Shown here: in pieces, positions 1 to 7,039 of the stretch
How the letters are laid out: every line of letters begins with the position of its first letter
How positions within the stretch are numbered: the stretch's first letter is position 1
Assembly: GCA_003141795.1 (NCBI GenBank)
Contig: PLNO01000025.1
Coordinates: forward strand, 679 to 9,010
DNA from: Spirochaetaceae bacterium
GTDB lineage: Bacteria; Spirochaetota; Spirochaetia; SZUA-6; Fen-1364
DNA length: 8,332 nucleotides
Direction of reading: 5' to 3'
Translations under genes and position numbers: made by a program
The notes under the pieces: generated by a model
Seen by the model: only the letters and a program-made list of their open reading frames with translations
Databases searched by the model: none
Told to the model about the DNA's origin: nothing

Positions 1-1
1 C

Positions 2-427
2 ATCGAGGCGACGCGGCGGATCAAGGAACGCTGGCCGGGCGTCCACGTCATGATCCTCACCACTTTCCAGGACGAGAAGAGCATACGCCTTGCCCTCCAG
101 GCCGGCGCGGACGGCTATCTCCTGAAATCCACCCCCGCGTCCGGCATGGCGCAGCGGCTGCGCGCTCTGCTCTCCGGCACGGCAGTGCTGGACGCGGGCG
201 TCCTGAGGCGGCTCACTGACGGTGACAGGCAACCCCTGGAGGGTCTCACCCCGCGGGAGAGCGACGTGGCGGAGCTCGTGGCCCAGGGCTGCTCCAACAG
301 GGAGATCGCCGAACAGTTGTTCATCAGCGAGGGAACGGTGCGCAATGTCCTCTCCACGGTCCTTGACAAGCTCGGAGTGCGGGACCGGACGCAGCTTGCC
401 ATACGCTACTGGAAGAGGCCGGTCTGA
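2..427 (+). CDS. NarL/LuxR-family response regulator, C-terminal part (5' end outside window)
   Basis: DNA-binding response regulator that would activate or repress promoters after phosphorylation by a histidine kinase. The frame is open from base 2, before the first ATG at 50, so the gene starts outside the window; 141 residues are visible. Visible residues 1-60 are the second half of a receiver domain: the switch threonine (T20 in the ILTTF strand) and conserved lysine (K42 in GYLLKS) are present, while the phospho-accepting Asp lies upstream and cannot be checked. Residues about 82-138 form a LuxR-type helix-turn-helix, starting LTPRE, with the SNREIAEQLFIS turn and the GTVRN recognition helix. 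It ends at TGA 425-427, 10 nt from the stop of the convergent dehydrogenase gene. The family is certain; its partner kinase and targets are unknown. It could receive signal from the hybrid kinase in this window, but it is in a separate, oppositely directed unit. Confidence 0.93.
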   Translation: MEATRRIKERWPGVHVMILTTFQDEKSIRLALQAGADGYLLKSTPASGMAQRLRALLSGTAVLDAGVLRRLTDGDRQPLEGLTPRESDVAELVAQGCSNREIAEQLFISEGTVRNVLSTVLDKLGVRDRTQLAIRYWKRPV

Positions 428-437
428 TCGGCTGGAT

Positions 438-1295
438 CTACGCGGACGCCTCGGGTCCCGCCACCACGTGGAATATGCGCCTCTTCAGCGGGTCGAGGAT
501 CCTGATCGGGGTCACGGCCATGAAGAGCAGCAGAAGGCGCGCGCTGAAAGGGGCGACGTAGCGCGGCCGAGGTCTCCGAAGCTCGAGGATGCGGCGAACC
601 AGGGCCGCGAGTCGCCGTGAGGGAATGGTGCGCATCATGAACAGCGGGCTGTAGGAGTTCTCCCGCATCCAGCGGTTGGATGCGGCGAAAGGTGACGAGA
701 CGGTGCCGGCCTGCATGCGCTCCCCAACCGTCCGCCCCTGGAACCCCGTATCCACGGCGCCCGGCTCGAGGAGAACCACCCGCACGCCGAGTGCTCCGAG
801 CTCGACGCGCATCGTCTCCGTGAGCGAGCGCACCGCCGCTTTCACGGCGCCGTAGGTGCCCATCCATGGCGCGGTCATGCGGCCCATGATGGAGCCGATA
901 TTCAGCACGATGCCGCGGTTCTCCACCAATTGCGGGAGAAAGACGCGCGTCACGTCGAACAGCCCGAAGAAGCTCACGGAGAATTGCTCCCGCATCTGCT
1001 CGGTGGTGACGTCGGCAAGAAAGCCCGCCTGTCCGAATCCCGCGTTGTTCACGATGGCATCGACCCCGCCGACCCTCCGCTTCACTTCTTCCGCGACCGA
1101 GGAGACCTCTGCCGCATTGGTGACGTCGAGGTGGAGGGCGTGCAGGTTCCAGGACCTGGCACGCGCGAGTGCTTGCAGCTCGTCGAGGATGCCGCTGTTG
1201 CGCCCCGTGGCGATCACGACATGCCCGTGCTCGGCAAGATACTCGGCGCACGCTCTTCCGATGCCGGAAGTGGCCCCTGTGATCAGAACCCGCAT
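438..1295 (-). CDS. Short-chain dehydrogenase/reductase (SDR), classical type
   Basis: NAD(P)-dependent oxidoreductase of the classical SDR family, 285 residues, probably cytosolic. Rossmann cofactor motif TGATSGIG is at residues 6-13, the adenine-pocket Asp at D57 (LDVT), NNAG at 83-86, catalytic serine S135 (NIGS), the YxxxK pair at Y148 and K152, and the PGxVxT motif at 178-183. The usual catalytic Asn of the N-S-Y-K tetrad falls at S108 (VSFFG instead of VNxxG). The C-terminal 100 residues, with an SPLFMM stretch and a hydrophobic segment near 250-265, are longer than in minimal SDRs and may shape the substrate pocket or touch membrane; the substrate is unknown. The ATG at 1293-1295 is chosen because the glycine motif starts four residues later. 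The frame stays open upstream to 1706, but that part overlaps the HAD gene and looks non-coding. No Shine-Dalgarno site precedes this ATG. It lies 65 nt after the HAD gene and ends with TAG. Confidence 0.93.
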   Translation of the reverse strand: MRVLITGATSGIGRACAEYLAEHGHVVIATGRNSGILDELQALARARSWNLHALHLDVTNAAEVSSVAEEVKRRVGGVDAIVNNAGFGQAGFLADVTTEQMREQFSVSFFGLFDVTRVFLPQLVENRGIVLNIGSIMGRMTAPWMGTYGAVKAAVRSLTETMRVELGALGVRVVLLEPGAVDTGFQGRTVGERMQAGTVSSPFAASNRWMRENSYSPLFMMRTIPSRRLAALVRRILELRRPRPRYVAPFSARLLLLFMAVTPIRILDPLKRRIFHVVAGPEASA

Positions 1296-1301
1296 AGAAG
1301 A

Positions 1302-1330
1302 ATAATAGGCACGGTGCCCATGACGGGCAA
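1302..1330 (-). promoter_or_regulatory. Sigma70-like promoter placed for a leaderless SDR transcript
   Basis: Reading the minus strand, TTGCCC (1330-1325, 4 of 6 to the -35 consensus) is followed after exactly 17 nt by TATTAT (1307-1302, 5 of 6 to the -10 consensus). Six bases then separate the -10 box from the A of the SDR start codon at 1295, so the usual start point would fall on the ATG itself. This agrees with the absence of a Shine-Dalgarno site. It is a motif match only and the element could be fortuitous. Confidence 0.45.
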
Positions 1331-1360
1331 CTGCGGGGCGTTTGCGGTTGGGTCGGGCGT

Positions 1361-1996
1361 TCATTCCCGCAGCCAGGAGAGGGCTTCCACCGTCGATGAG
1401 AAGCCCTGCGCAGCCCCGTCGGGCAGCGGCGAGCCCGACACCGGAAGCACGGCGCATGCGATGGTCCCCGCGGCAATCGCCGCCTGCAGCCCCCGCGGGG
1501 AATCCTCGACGGCGGCGCATTCGGCGGCGCGCTCGTCCAGGAGCTCGGCGGCGCGGAGGTAGGAATCGGGGGCCGGCTTCGGTCGGGGAACGTCCTCGTA
1601 GGCGACAACGAAGTCGAAGACACCGCGCAGCCCCATGATGTCGAGCATCAACAGTGCTTCGGCCCGGGCCCCCGATGTCGCAAGCGCCACCGGGAATCCT
1701 TTCCATTTCGCGAGCTCCACGGGCAAGCCAGTGAAAGGCTGGAGCACGGTGGGGAGGAGCGCGCGGAAGACCTGCCGCTTCCTCTCCAAGAGCTCATCGA
1801 CCGATGAGCCTGGGGAAATGACATCTGCGACGTAACGGGCTATCTCGTGCGCGGGCGTGCCGACGGCGAGCGGCCACGCTTCCCGAAGCGAAGGCGCGCC
1901 GATGTCGGAAAGCACCGTGTTCCAGGCCAGCATGTGGATGGGCTCGGTGTCAGCGAGGACACCGTCGAGGTCGAGGAGGAGTGCATGGCAGCGCAT
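1361..1996 (-). CDS. HAD-superfamily hydrolase, beta-phosphoglucomutase/phosphatase-like
   Basis: Haloacid dehalogenase-type enzyme of 211 residues, typical for subfamily IA phosphatases and phosphomutases. Motif I is LLLDLDGVLADTEP with nucleophile D9 and acid/base D11. A helical cap follows at about 18-85. Motif II is T107-S108 in ALATSGA, motif III is K140 in RPKPAPDSY, and motif IV is E164-D165 in VEDSPRGL, so all catalytic residues are present. The family acts on small phosphorylated metabolites such as sugar phosphates or phosphoglycolate; the sequence does not show which. The ATG at 1994-1996 is preferred because motif I then starts a few residues from the N-terminus, as is usual. An in-frame GTG at 2012-2014 would add six residues; neither start has a clear Shine-Dalgarno site. 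The gene sits 49 nt after the histidine kinase stop on the same strand, so read-through is possible. No functional link to the sensor is evident. Confidence 0.92.
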   Translation of the reverse strand: MRCHALLLDLDGVLADTEPIHMLAWNTVLSDIGAPSLREAWPLAVGTPAHEIARYVADVISPGSSVDELLERKRQVFRALLPTVLQPFTGLPVELAKWKGFPVALATSGARAEALLMLDIMGLRGVFDFVVAYEDVPRPKPAPDSYLRAAELLDERAAECAAVEDSPRGLQAAIAAGTIACAVLPVSGSPLPDGAAQGFSSTVEALSWLRE

Positions 1997-2004
1997 CGGG
2001 TGGA

Positions 2005-2013
2005 AAAGTAGCA
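2005..2013 (-). promoter_or_regulatory. Possible extended -10 element before the HAD gene
   Basis: The minus strand reads TGCTACTTT (2013-2005), fitting the TGnTAnnnT form of an extended -10 element. Seventeen nt further upstream lies ATGTCA, 4 of 6 to the -35 consensus. The -10 box ends 8 nt before the ATG at 1996, so any mRNA would have almost no leader, in line with the missing Shine-Dalgarno site. The match is short and weak. Confidence 0.22.
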
Positions 2014-2021
2014 CAGTTCAC

Positions 2022-2043
2022 GAGGAATGACATCCGTCTCCTC
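2022..2043 (-). other. Small imperfect hairpin between kinase and HAD genes
   Basis: Just after the kinase stop codon, the minus strand can form an 8-bp stem: GAGGAGAC pairs with GTC and TCCTC, with a GGAT loop and an AT bulge on the 3' arm. No T-run follows directly; the nearest is a TTTT 12 nt after the stem. It is therefore not a good intrinsic terminator, but might stabilise an mRNA end or weaken read-through into the HAD gene. Confidence 0.25.
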
Positions 2044-2045
2044 TC

Positions 2046-4676
2046 TCAGCGGTTGTCGAGCACTTCGCGGACCTTGCGGGAGAAGACGGCGGGGGAGAAA
2101 GGCTTCTGGAGAAAGGAGACGCCGCCGAGGAGAGCCCCCTTCTGCCCGACGACGCTCTCCGTATACCCTGAGATGAAGAGCACTTTCATATCGGGATGCA
2201 GGCGCAGGATCGTCTCCGCCATTTCACGGCCGTTTTCTCCCGGAAGAATGACATCGCTCACCAGGAGGTCGATCCCGTCGAGACCCAGCGCCAGTGGGAC
2301 AGCTTCCTCCGCGTTCCCCGCCGCCTCCACGAGATAGCCCGCCTGTCCGAGGATCAGGCAGATCATCCTGCGCAGGGGCTCCTCATCCTCGACGACCAGC
2401 ACCCGTCCGACACCCGACGGGATCGACTTGTCCTCCACGCTTCCTTCCGCAAGGTCCGTCTTTTCCGAGGTCACCGGCAGGTAGATTCGGAAGGTGCTCC
2501 CCTTCCCCACGTCGCTCTGAACGGTGATATGACCGCTGCTCTGCTTGACGATCCCGTAGACGGTGGCGAGGCCGAGGCCGGTGCCCTTGCCGAGGCCCTT
2601 GGTGGTGAAGAAAGGGTCGAAGACGAGGTTCCGTACCTCCTCCGTCATTCCACAGCCGGTATCGATGACGGCAAGCATTGCGTACTCGCCCGGGACGAGC
2701 TCGGGATACCGCAGGCAATAGTCGTCGTCGAGGAAGACGTTCCCCGTTTCGAACACGATGGTCCCGCCGGTGGGCATTGCGTCGCGGGCGTTGGCCGCGA
2801 GGTTCATGATCACCTGGCTGATCTGGCTGGGATCCGCGCGGACGCTCATCAGGTCTTCCGCCGTGCGCAGGACGATCCGCACGTCCTCTCCGATCAACCG
2901 TTCCAGCATCCTGCTCATGCCGGCGAGCAGGGAGTTGAAATCGATCGTGCTGGGCTGGAGGACCTGCTTGCGGCTGTACGCCAGGAGCTGCTGGGTGAGC
3001 TCGGCTGCACGTTTGGCCGCTTTTTCGATCTCGTCGACGTACTCACGCACCTCATCGGGAAGACCCTCCGACACGGCAATGGTGTCGGAGTATCCGATGA
3101 CCACGGTGAGCAGGTTGTTGAAATCGTGCGCCACACCGCCGGCAAGACGGCCTATGGCCTCCATCTTCTGCGCCTGCAGGAGCTTATCCTCGAGCTGACG
3201 ACGCTCGGTGACGTCGCGGGCATTGACGACGAATCCCTTGATGGCTGCGTTCTCGAGGAGGTTGCGCATGTTGGCCTCGAGGCTGCGCACGCTTCCGTCC
3301 TTGCGGACGATCCGCGCCACGACCCCGATCGCCGCAGCGTCCGGCTCCCGCATCAGCCGTGCGATCTCGGCGCGGAACCCCGGCTGGTCCTCGGGATGCA
3401 CCAGCGTGGCGATGTTCGTCGCATGGAGCTCCTCCCTCGGATAGCCGGTGATGCTCTCCGCTGAAGGACTGACGAAGGACAGCAGGCCGTCGGAATCGAA
3501 TATCGCCACGATGTCCATCGAGCTTTCAATGAGGGAGCGGAAATGCTTCTCCTTGCCTCTGAGCTCCTCGTAGAGCCCCTTCACCGTGGAAGTCATCCTG
3601 TTGAACGATCGTGCGAGCGCGCCAACCTCGTCTCCCGTGAGCACCGGCGCTGTCGCGTCGAGATCACCCCCCGTGACACGCAACGCAGCCTGCTGTATCG
3701 CGAGGATCGGGCGGGCGAGCCTGCGCGCCAGGAAGAAGACGCCGGAGGCCAGGACCAGCACGAGTGCGAGCCCGAGGGCGACGAGCAGCAGCGCCTGCAT
3801 CCTCGCCGTGCGAAAAGCCTCCTCCTGATGGATCTCCACGAGGAGTGCGAGGTCCATGTCGCCGATCCAGCGGTAAGCGCCGATCACCGGCACCCCTGCA
3901 TAGTTGAGGTAGCTCCCCGTCCCGTTGACGCCCTTCAGGGTCGTGTCGATCCCGGAGGAATGCACACCACGGGGATAGCTTTCCCGCCCGAAACGCGCGG
4001 CGGAGACGAAGGTGTTGTACCGATCCACGAGGTACGCCTCCCCCGTCCTGCCGAGCCCCGTGCGATCCTGGATGATGCGGTCCATGAAATCGAGGTTGAT
4101 CTGGACGTCGACCACCCCGAAAACCGCGCCATTCCCGTCTTTGAGCGGAGATGAAATGCTCATCGTCGGATCCAGGGTGATCGGGGAGGGATGCACACGC
4201 TGCACCGATACGCCCTTCATCCCCTCGACGAACCCGCTGTCGAGCACACGATACTGTCCGATGCTCGCGGTGTCGGTGGAAAAGACGATCCTCCCCCCTT
4301 CCGCCGAGAGGACGGACACTGCGTGGAACTCCGGGTAGCGCGAGATCGTCTCCGCAATGAAAGAGGAAAGGGACCGGTAGGTAATGGCCCTCTGCGCCTC
4401 GGACACGCCCGTTGCACAGAGGACTGCGGCAGCGGCGTTCAGCTGCGGGGATCGGGCGAGGGACGTCGAGTCTCGCGTCTGCTCGTCCACCCACCGGCTG
4501 AGTGTCGCGACCTTGATCTCCGCGATGGCGCTGATCTGGTCCATCCGCTGCTGGCGGGCGCTGCGCACGAGGGACACGTAGCTCATCGCCGTCAGGAAGA
4601 CGACGATGATGGAGGAGAGCAGGAAGAAGGAGAGGACGATGCGCGTGAGAAGGCTGCGTTGAAAGAAGAATCTCAT
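2046..4676 (-). CDS. Membrane hybrid histidine kinase: dCache-HAMP-PAS-HisKA-HATPase-receiver
   Basis: Transmembrane sensor kinase of 876 residues that would sense a periplasmic signal and pass phosphate from its histidine to its own receiver. Domain order: membrane helix 1 at about 12-34; periplasmic dCache-type region 36-290; helix 2 at about 293-316; HAMP 317-370 with P323 and E350; short coiled coil; PAS 378-490; HisKA with H517 in [10 protein letters not shown], the CckA/NtrB-like form; ATPase with N-box N625/N629, G1 box DTGCGM 672-677, F-box FDPFF 686-690 and G2 box GTGLGL 698-703; receiver 757-872 with acidic D764, phospho-acceptor D808, S836 and K858. All catalytic residues are intact. 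The dCache part has D190 but no RxWY motif like that of amino-acid-binding dCache domains. The ATG overlaps the upstream lipoprotein stop (ATGA), implying translational coupling. No Hpt partner lies nearby. The ligand is unknown; a role as reader of the two binding proteins is inferred. Confidence 0.95.
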   Translation of the reverse strand: MRFFFQRSLLTRIVLSFFLLSSIIVVFLTAMSYVSLVRSARQQRMDQISAIAEIKVATLSRWVDEQTRDSTSLARSPQLNAAAAVLCATGVSEAQRAITYRSLSSFIAETISRYPEFHAVSVLSAEGGRIVFSTDTASIGQYRVLDSGFVEGMKGVSVQRVHPSPITLDPTMSISSPLKDGNGAVFGVVDVQINLDFMDRIIQDRTGLGRTGEAYLVDRYNTFVSAARFGRESYPRGVHSSGIDTTLKGVNGTGSYLNYAGVPVIGAYRWIGDMDLALLVEIHQEEAFRTARMQALLLVALGLALVLVLASGVFFLARRLARPILAIQQAALRVTGGDLDATAPVLTGDEVGALARSFNRMTSTVKGLYEELRGKEKHFRSLIESSMDIVAIFDSDGLLSFVSPSAESITGYPREELHATNIATLVHPEDQPGFRAEIARLMREPDAAAIGVVARIVRKDGSVRSLEANMRNLLENAAIKGFVVNARDVTERRQLEDKLLQAQKMEAIGRLAGGVAHDFNNLLTVVIGYSDTIAVSEGLPDEVREYVDEIEKAAKRAAELTQQLLAYSRKQVLQPSTIDFNSLLAGMSRMLERLIGEDVRIVLRTAEDLMSVRADPSQISQVIMNLAANARDAMPTGGTIVFETGNVFLDDDYCLRYPELVPGEYAMLAVIDTGCGMTEEVRNLVFDPFFTTKGLGKGTGLGLATVYGIVKQSSGHITVQSDVGKGSTFRIYLPVTSEKTDLAEGSVEDKSIPSGVGRVLVVEDEEPLRRMICLILGQAGYLVEAAGNAEEAVPLALGLDGIDLLVSDVILPGENGREMAETILRLHPDMKVLFISGYTESVVGQKGALLGGVSFLQKPFSPAVFSRKVREVLDNR

Positions 4677-5830
4677 TGCCCGATCCGCCCCTCGAACCGC
4701 GGGTTCCCGTCGACCATGCGAACGACGACGATCCCCTTGCGGGGATCGTGGGAGCCGCGGAAGACCATCTCCCCCGTGACTCCCTCGAACGTGCCCAACC
4801 CCCGCAGGCCCGCGAGGATCCCGGCCGCATCGACGCTCTGGCCGCGGTTCACGACGTCAACGAGCAGCCCCAGCGCATCGTAGGAGAGTGCGGCACCCTG
4901 GTCAGGATCTTTCGCGTACCGGCTGCGGTATGCCTCCAGGAATTCCACCGCCTCGCGGTTCGGGTCCTGCGGGGTGAAATGGACGCTGTACCACGCGCCG
5001 TCGATCGTCTTCATGTACCCGGGATCGTCGAAGCTCATTGCGTCGCTCCCGAGGAGCGCAAGGGCGATGCCGAGCTCCCGCATCTGCGCGACCTGGGGCT
5101 GTATCTCGTTGGGGTAATTGGGGAGGAAGAGCACGTCGGGCCGGGCCGCGGCGATGCGGCGAAGCTGGACGCGAAAATCCGCCGCCCCCGTGGTGTACGT
5201 TTCGGCTGCGACCACCCGTCCGCCGACGGAGACGAAATGGCGTGAGAAGACGTCTGCGACACCGCTGTTGTAGGCGCTGGCCACGTCGAAAAGGATCGCA
5301 GCCCTGCGCGCGTTCAGCCTCTCGAAGGCGAATCGGGCCATGGCTTCGCCCTGGAAATCGTCCGTACAGGAGACCCGGAACACGCATGGGGAACCGCGCG
5401 TCACCGCTGGATTCGTCGCGATCTGGTCGATCATGGGGATCCCCGTCTTGTCGGCCAGACGTGCGACCGGGATCGCCTGTGAGCTGAAGATGGGGCCGAC
5501 GATCGCCGAAACCTGCTCCCGGGAGACAAGCTCTTGCGCGGCGGCGAGAGCCTGCTCGGGGCTGCTTCCGCCATCCTTCTCCACGAGCACGACGAGGCAC
5601 TTCCTCCCCTTCACCCTGAGACCGCCGCTGCGGTTCGCCTTCGCCACCGCCAGCCGGGCCCCCTCCAGGTGGGATCCTCCATACGGGGCAAGAGCGCCGC
5701 TCATGGGGACAATGAAGCCGATGCGCAGCTCTCGTGCGCCCGCGGCGCTGTCGCATCCGACGACCACTATGAGGAGGAGCAGGACCGCTGCGGCCGCGCG
5801 GCGCGCGCTTCTACGGCTCGACCACTGCAT
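4673..5830 (-). CDS. LivJ-type substrate-binding lipoprotein B (type I periplasmic binding protein)
   Basis: Extracytoplasmic ligand-binding protein of 385 residues in the branched-chain amino acid receptor family. Basic residues and a hydrophobic run at 12-24 lead to lipobox VVGC with lipidated C26. D27 at position +2 is an inner-membrane retention signal in E. coli; whether this host follows the rule is unknown. The bilobed fold starts at LRIGFIVPMSG (35-45). Family ligand-pocket signatures are visible: S116-S117 in GPIFSSQAIP, A138-T139-N140-P141, Y187 and the D263 region. This suggests an amino acid or similar small ligand, though binding cannot be read off directly. It is a clear paralogue of the preceding gene, sharing AIPVAR, LFLPNY, FEGVTG and DPRK in the same order. 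Its start overlaps that gene by 20 nt, with a GGAGAGG Shine-Dalgarno site about 9 nt upstream. It ends inside the kinase start codon (ATGA). C149 and C155 are absent from the paralogue. No permease or ATPase gene is adjacent. Confidence 0.93.
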   Translation of the reverse strand: MQWSSRRSARRAAAAVLLLLIVVVGCDSAAGARELRIGFIVPMSGALAPYGGSHLEGARLAVAKANRSGGLRVKGRKCLVVLVEKDGGSSPEQALAAAQELVSREQVSAIVGPIFSSQAIPVARLADKTGIPMIDQIATNPAVTRGSPCVFRVSCTDDFQGEAMARFAFERLNARRAAILFDVASAYNSGVADVFSRHFVSVGGRVVAAETYTTGAADFRVQLRRIAAARPDVLFLPNYPNEIQPQVAQMRELGIALALLGSDAMSFDDPGYMKTIDGAWYSVHFTPQDPNREAVEFLEAYRSRYAKDPDQGAALSYDALGLLVDVVNRGQSVDAAGILAGLRGLGTFEGVTGEMVFRGSHDPRKGIVVVRMVDGNPRFEGRIGQ

Positions 5831-6965
5831 GGACCGCCGCCTCTCCGTTGGTGAAATGCATGATCACGGCGCTCTTCCGCGGGTCTCCCCCTTCGGAGTA
5901 CCCGATGCGTCCCGTAACGCCCTCGAAGGGTCCCATTCCGTGCAGCATCCGCTGGACCGCCTCGGGATCCGCGGTCCCCGCGGCTTCCATGGCGGCAAAA
6001 AGGATGCCGCACGCGTCGTACGTGGCGGCTGCGACGTTCTCGGGGATCCGTCCCGTGGCGGCCTGGAAGTCGGCGATGAACACTTTCGCCCTGCTGCTCG
6101 CGATGGAGGGATGCCACTGCCACGCGACGTACGCGCCGTCGAAGTCCCGTTCGACGGCGAAAGCTGTATCCCACCCGTCTCCGCCCAGCAGGGTCGCCTC
6201 GATCCCCATCGCCCGCGCCTCCGCCGCCTGTACGCGCACGTCAGTAGCGTAGTTCGGGAGGAAGAGGATGTCCGGCCGTGCCGCCCGTATCCTCCGCAAC
6301 TGTGCGTTGAAGTCCTTGTTCCTGTCAGTGGTGTATGTCTCGAAATCCACGACAGTCCCGCCGCGCTCCTGGAAAATCCTTCGGAACTCCTCTGCAAGCG
6401 TCTTGTTGTAGTCTCCCGCGACGTCGTAGAGAACCGCCGCCCGCCTGACCTTCAATTCGTCGTGGGCAAAACGAGCAAGAACGAAACCCTGGAAGGTGTC
6501 CAGATAGGGGATACGAAATACGAACCGTTTTCCGCTCGTGGTTTCAGGGTTGGTCGACATCGGTGCGATCATGACGATGCGCGAGCTCTCCGCAAACCGC
6601 GCCACGGGGATGGCGTTCCCGCTGAATTGCGGACCGATGATGGCAGCGACCCGGTTCTCCGCGATGAGCGTGCGCGCCGCGTTCAGCGCGCCCTCGGGTG
6701 TGTTGGGGTCCTTTTCGACGAGGAGCGCCACCTTCACGGTCCTGCGGCCGAGACACAGCCCGCCCCGTGCGTTCGCCTCCTTCACCGCGAGCGTGGCGGC
6801 ATCGACCATGTTCCTCCCATTGATCGCGTTTTCGCCTTCCAGCATGGCGATCGCCCCGATCGCGATCTGCTTCGTCGGCGCATGGCAGCCGCTGAAGACG
6901 AGAGGAATGGCACAGAGAACCACGATGGAAGCAATCCGGGCCGCCCGACGGAGGGTCCGAGGCAT
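5811..6965 (-). CDS. LivJ-type substrate-binding lipoprotein A (type I periplasmic binding protein)
   Basis: First of two tandem binding proteins, 384 residues, same family and length as its downstream neighbour. A signal peptide with R-rich start and hydrophobic core (11-24) ends in FSGC, lipidation site C27. Position +2 is His, so by E. coli rules it would go to the outer membrane, unlike its paralogue. The binding fold starts at IAIGAIAMLEG (34-44). Pocket signatures are S115 in GPQFSGNAIP, S137-T138-N139-P140, Y186 and the D263 region. The residue after the pocket Ser is Gly here and Ser in the paralogue, so the ligands may differ. The ATG at 6963-6965 is chosen because AAGGGGG lies 5 nt upstream and the signal peptide begins there; the frame stays open further upstream but runs into typA. 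It follows typA after 74 nt with its own promoter-like sequence and probably leads the operon. Transport or sensing cannot be told apart from sequence; lack of transporter genes favours sensing. Confidence 0.93.
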   Translation of the reverse strand: MPRTLRRAARIASIVVLCAIPLVFSGCHAPTKQIAIGAIAMLEGENAINGRNMVDAATLAVKEANARGGLCLGRRTVKVALLVEKDPNTPEGALNAARTLIAENRVAAIIGPQFSGNAIPVARFAESSRIVMIAPMSTNPETTSGKRFVFRIPYLDTFQGFVLARFAHDELKVRRAAVLYDVAGDYNKTLAEEFRRIFQERGGTVVDFETYTTDRNKDFNAQLRRIRAARPDILFLPNYATDVRVQAAEARAMGIEATLLGGDGWDTAFAVERDFDGAYVAWQWHPSIASSRAKVFIADFQAATGRIPENVAAATYDACGILFAAMEAAGTADPEAVQRMLHGMGPFEGVTGRIGYSEGGDPRKSAVIMHFTNGEAAVHAVVEP

Positions 6966-6970
6966 ACCTA

Positions 6971-6977
6971 CCCCCTT
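6971..6977 (-). promoter_or_regulatory. Shine-Dalgarno site of lipoprotein A
   Basis: The minus strand reads AAGGGGG, ending 5 nt before the ATG at 6965. It fixes this start over the longer open frame upstream, which would overlap the end of typA. Confidence 0.6.
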
Positions 6978-6995
6978 CTGTGCGTCTATCGCTCC

Positions 6996-7001
6996 ATTAT
7001 A
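6996..7001 (-). promoter_or_regulatory. Consensus -10 box for the binding-protein/kinase operon
   Basis: A perfect TATAAT lies on the minus strand (7001-6996) in the AT-rich gap between the typA stop and lipoprotein A. A start near 6989 would give a leader of about 24 nt holding the Shine-Dalgarno site. The -35 region at 17-nt spacing (GTGCTT, 7024-7019) is a poor match, so the promoter may need an activator or be weak. No obvious operator repeat is visible. Confidence 0.5.
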
Positions 7002-7039
7002 GAGAAATTGACACGCAAAAGCACGGCAGGGGGAAGGAT

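Noticed and set aside
417..433. Hairpin at the convergent ends of the response regulator and SDR genes as a bidirectional terminator
   Set aside because: The stem is only GCCG/CGGC plus one G-T pair around a 7-nt loop, with no T-run on either strand.
1296..1706. N-terminal extension of the SDR frame by 137 residues
   Set aside because: It overlaps the HAD gene almost completely, its translation is low-complexity Arg/Gly/Ala, and classical SDRs begin a few residues before the TGxxxGxG motif.
2196..3464. Long open frame (422 codons) on the plus strand, antisense to the kinase
   Set aside because: It is a shadow of the kinase coding frame, rich in Asp, His, Arg and Gly with no domain signature; the kinase frame has every catalytic motif.
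4673..6965. Simple branched-chain amino acid ABC transporter operon
   Set aside because: The binding proteins are real, but no LivH, LivM, LivG or LivF gene is present; the next genes are a kinase on one side and typA on the other. A transporter elsewhere in the genome cannot be excluded.
7008..7013. Perfect TTGACA on the plus strand in the typA-lipoprotein gap
   Set aside because: No -10-like sequence is found 16-18 nt downstream and no plus-strand gene follows; it would fire antisense into typA.
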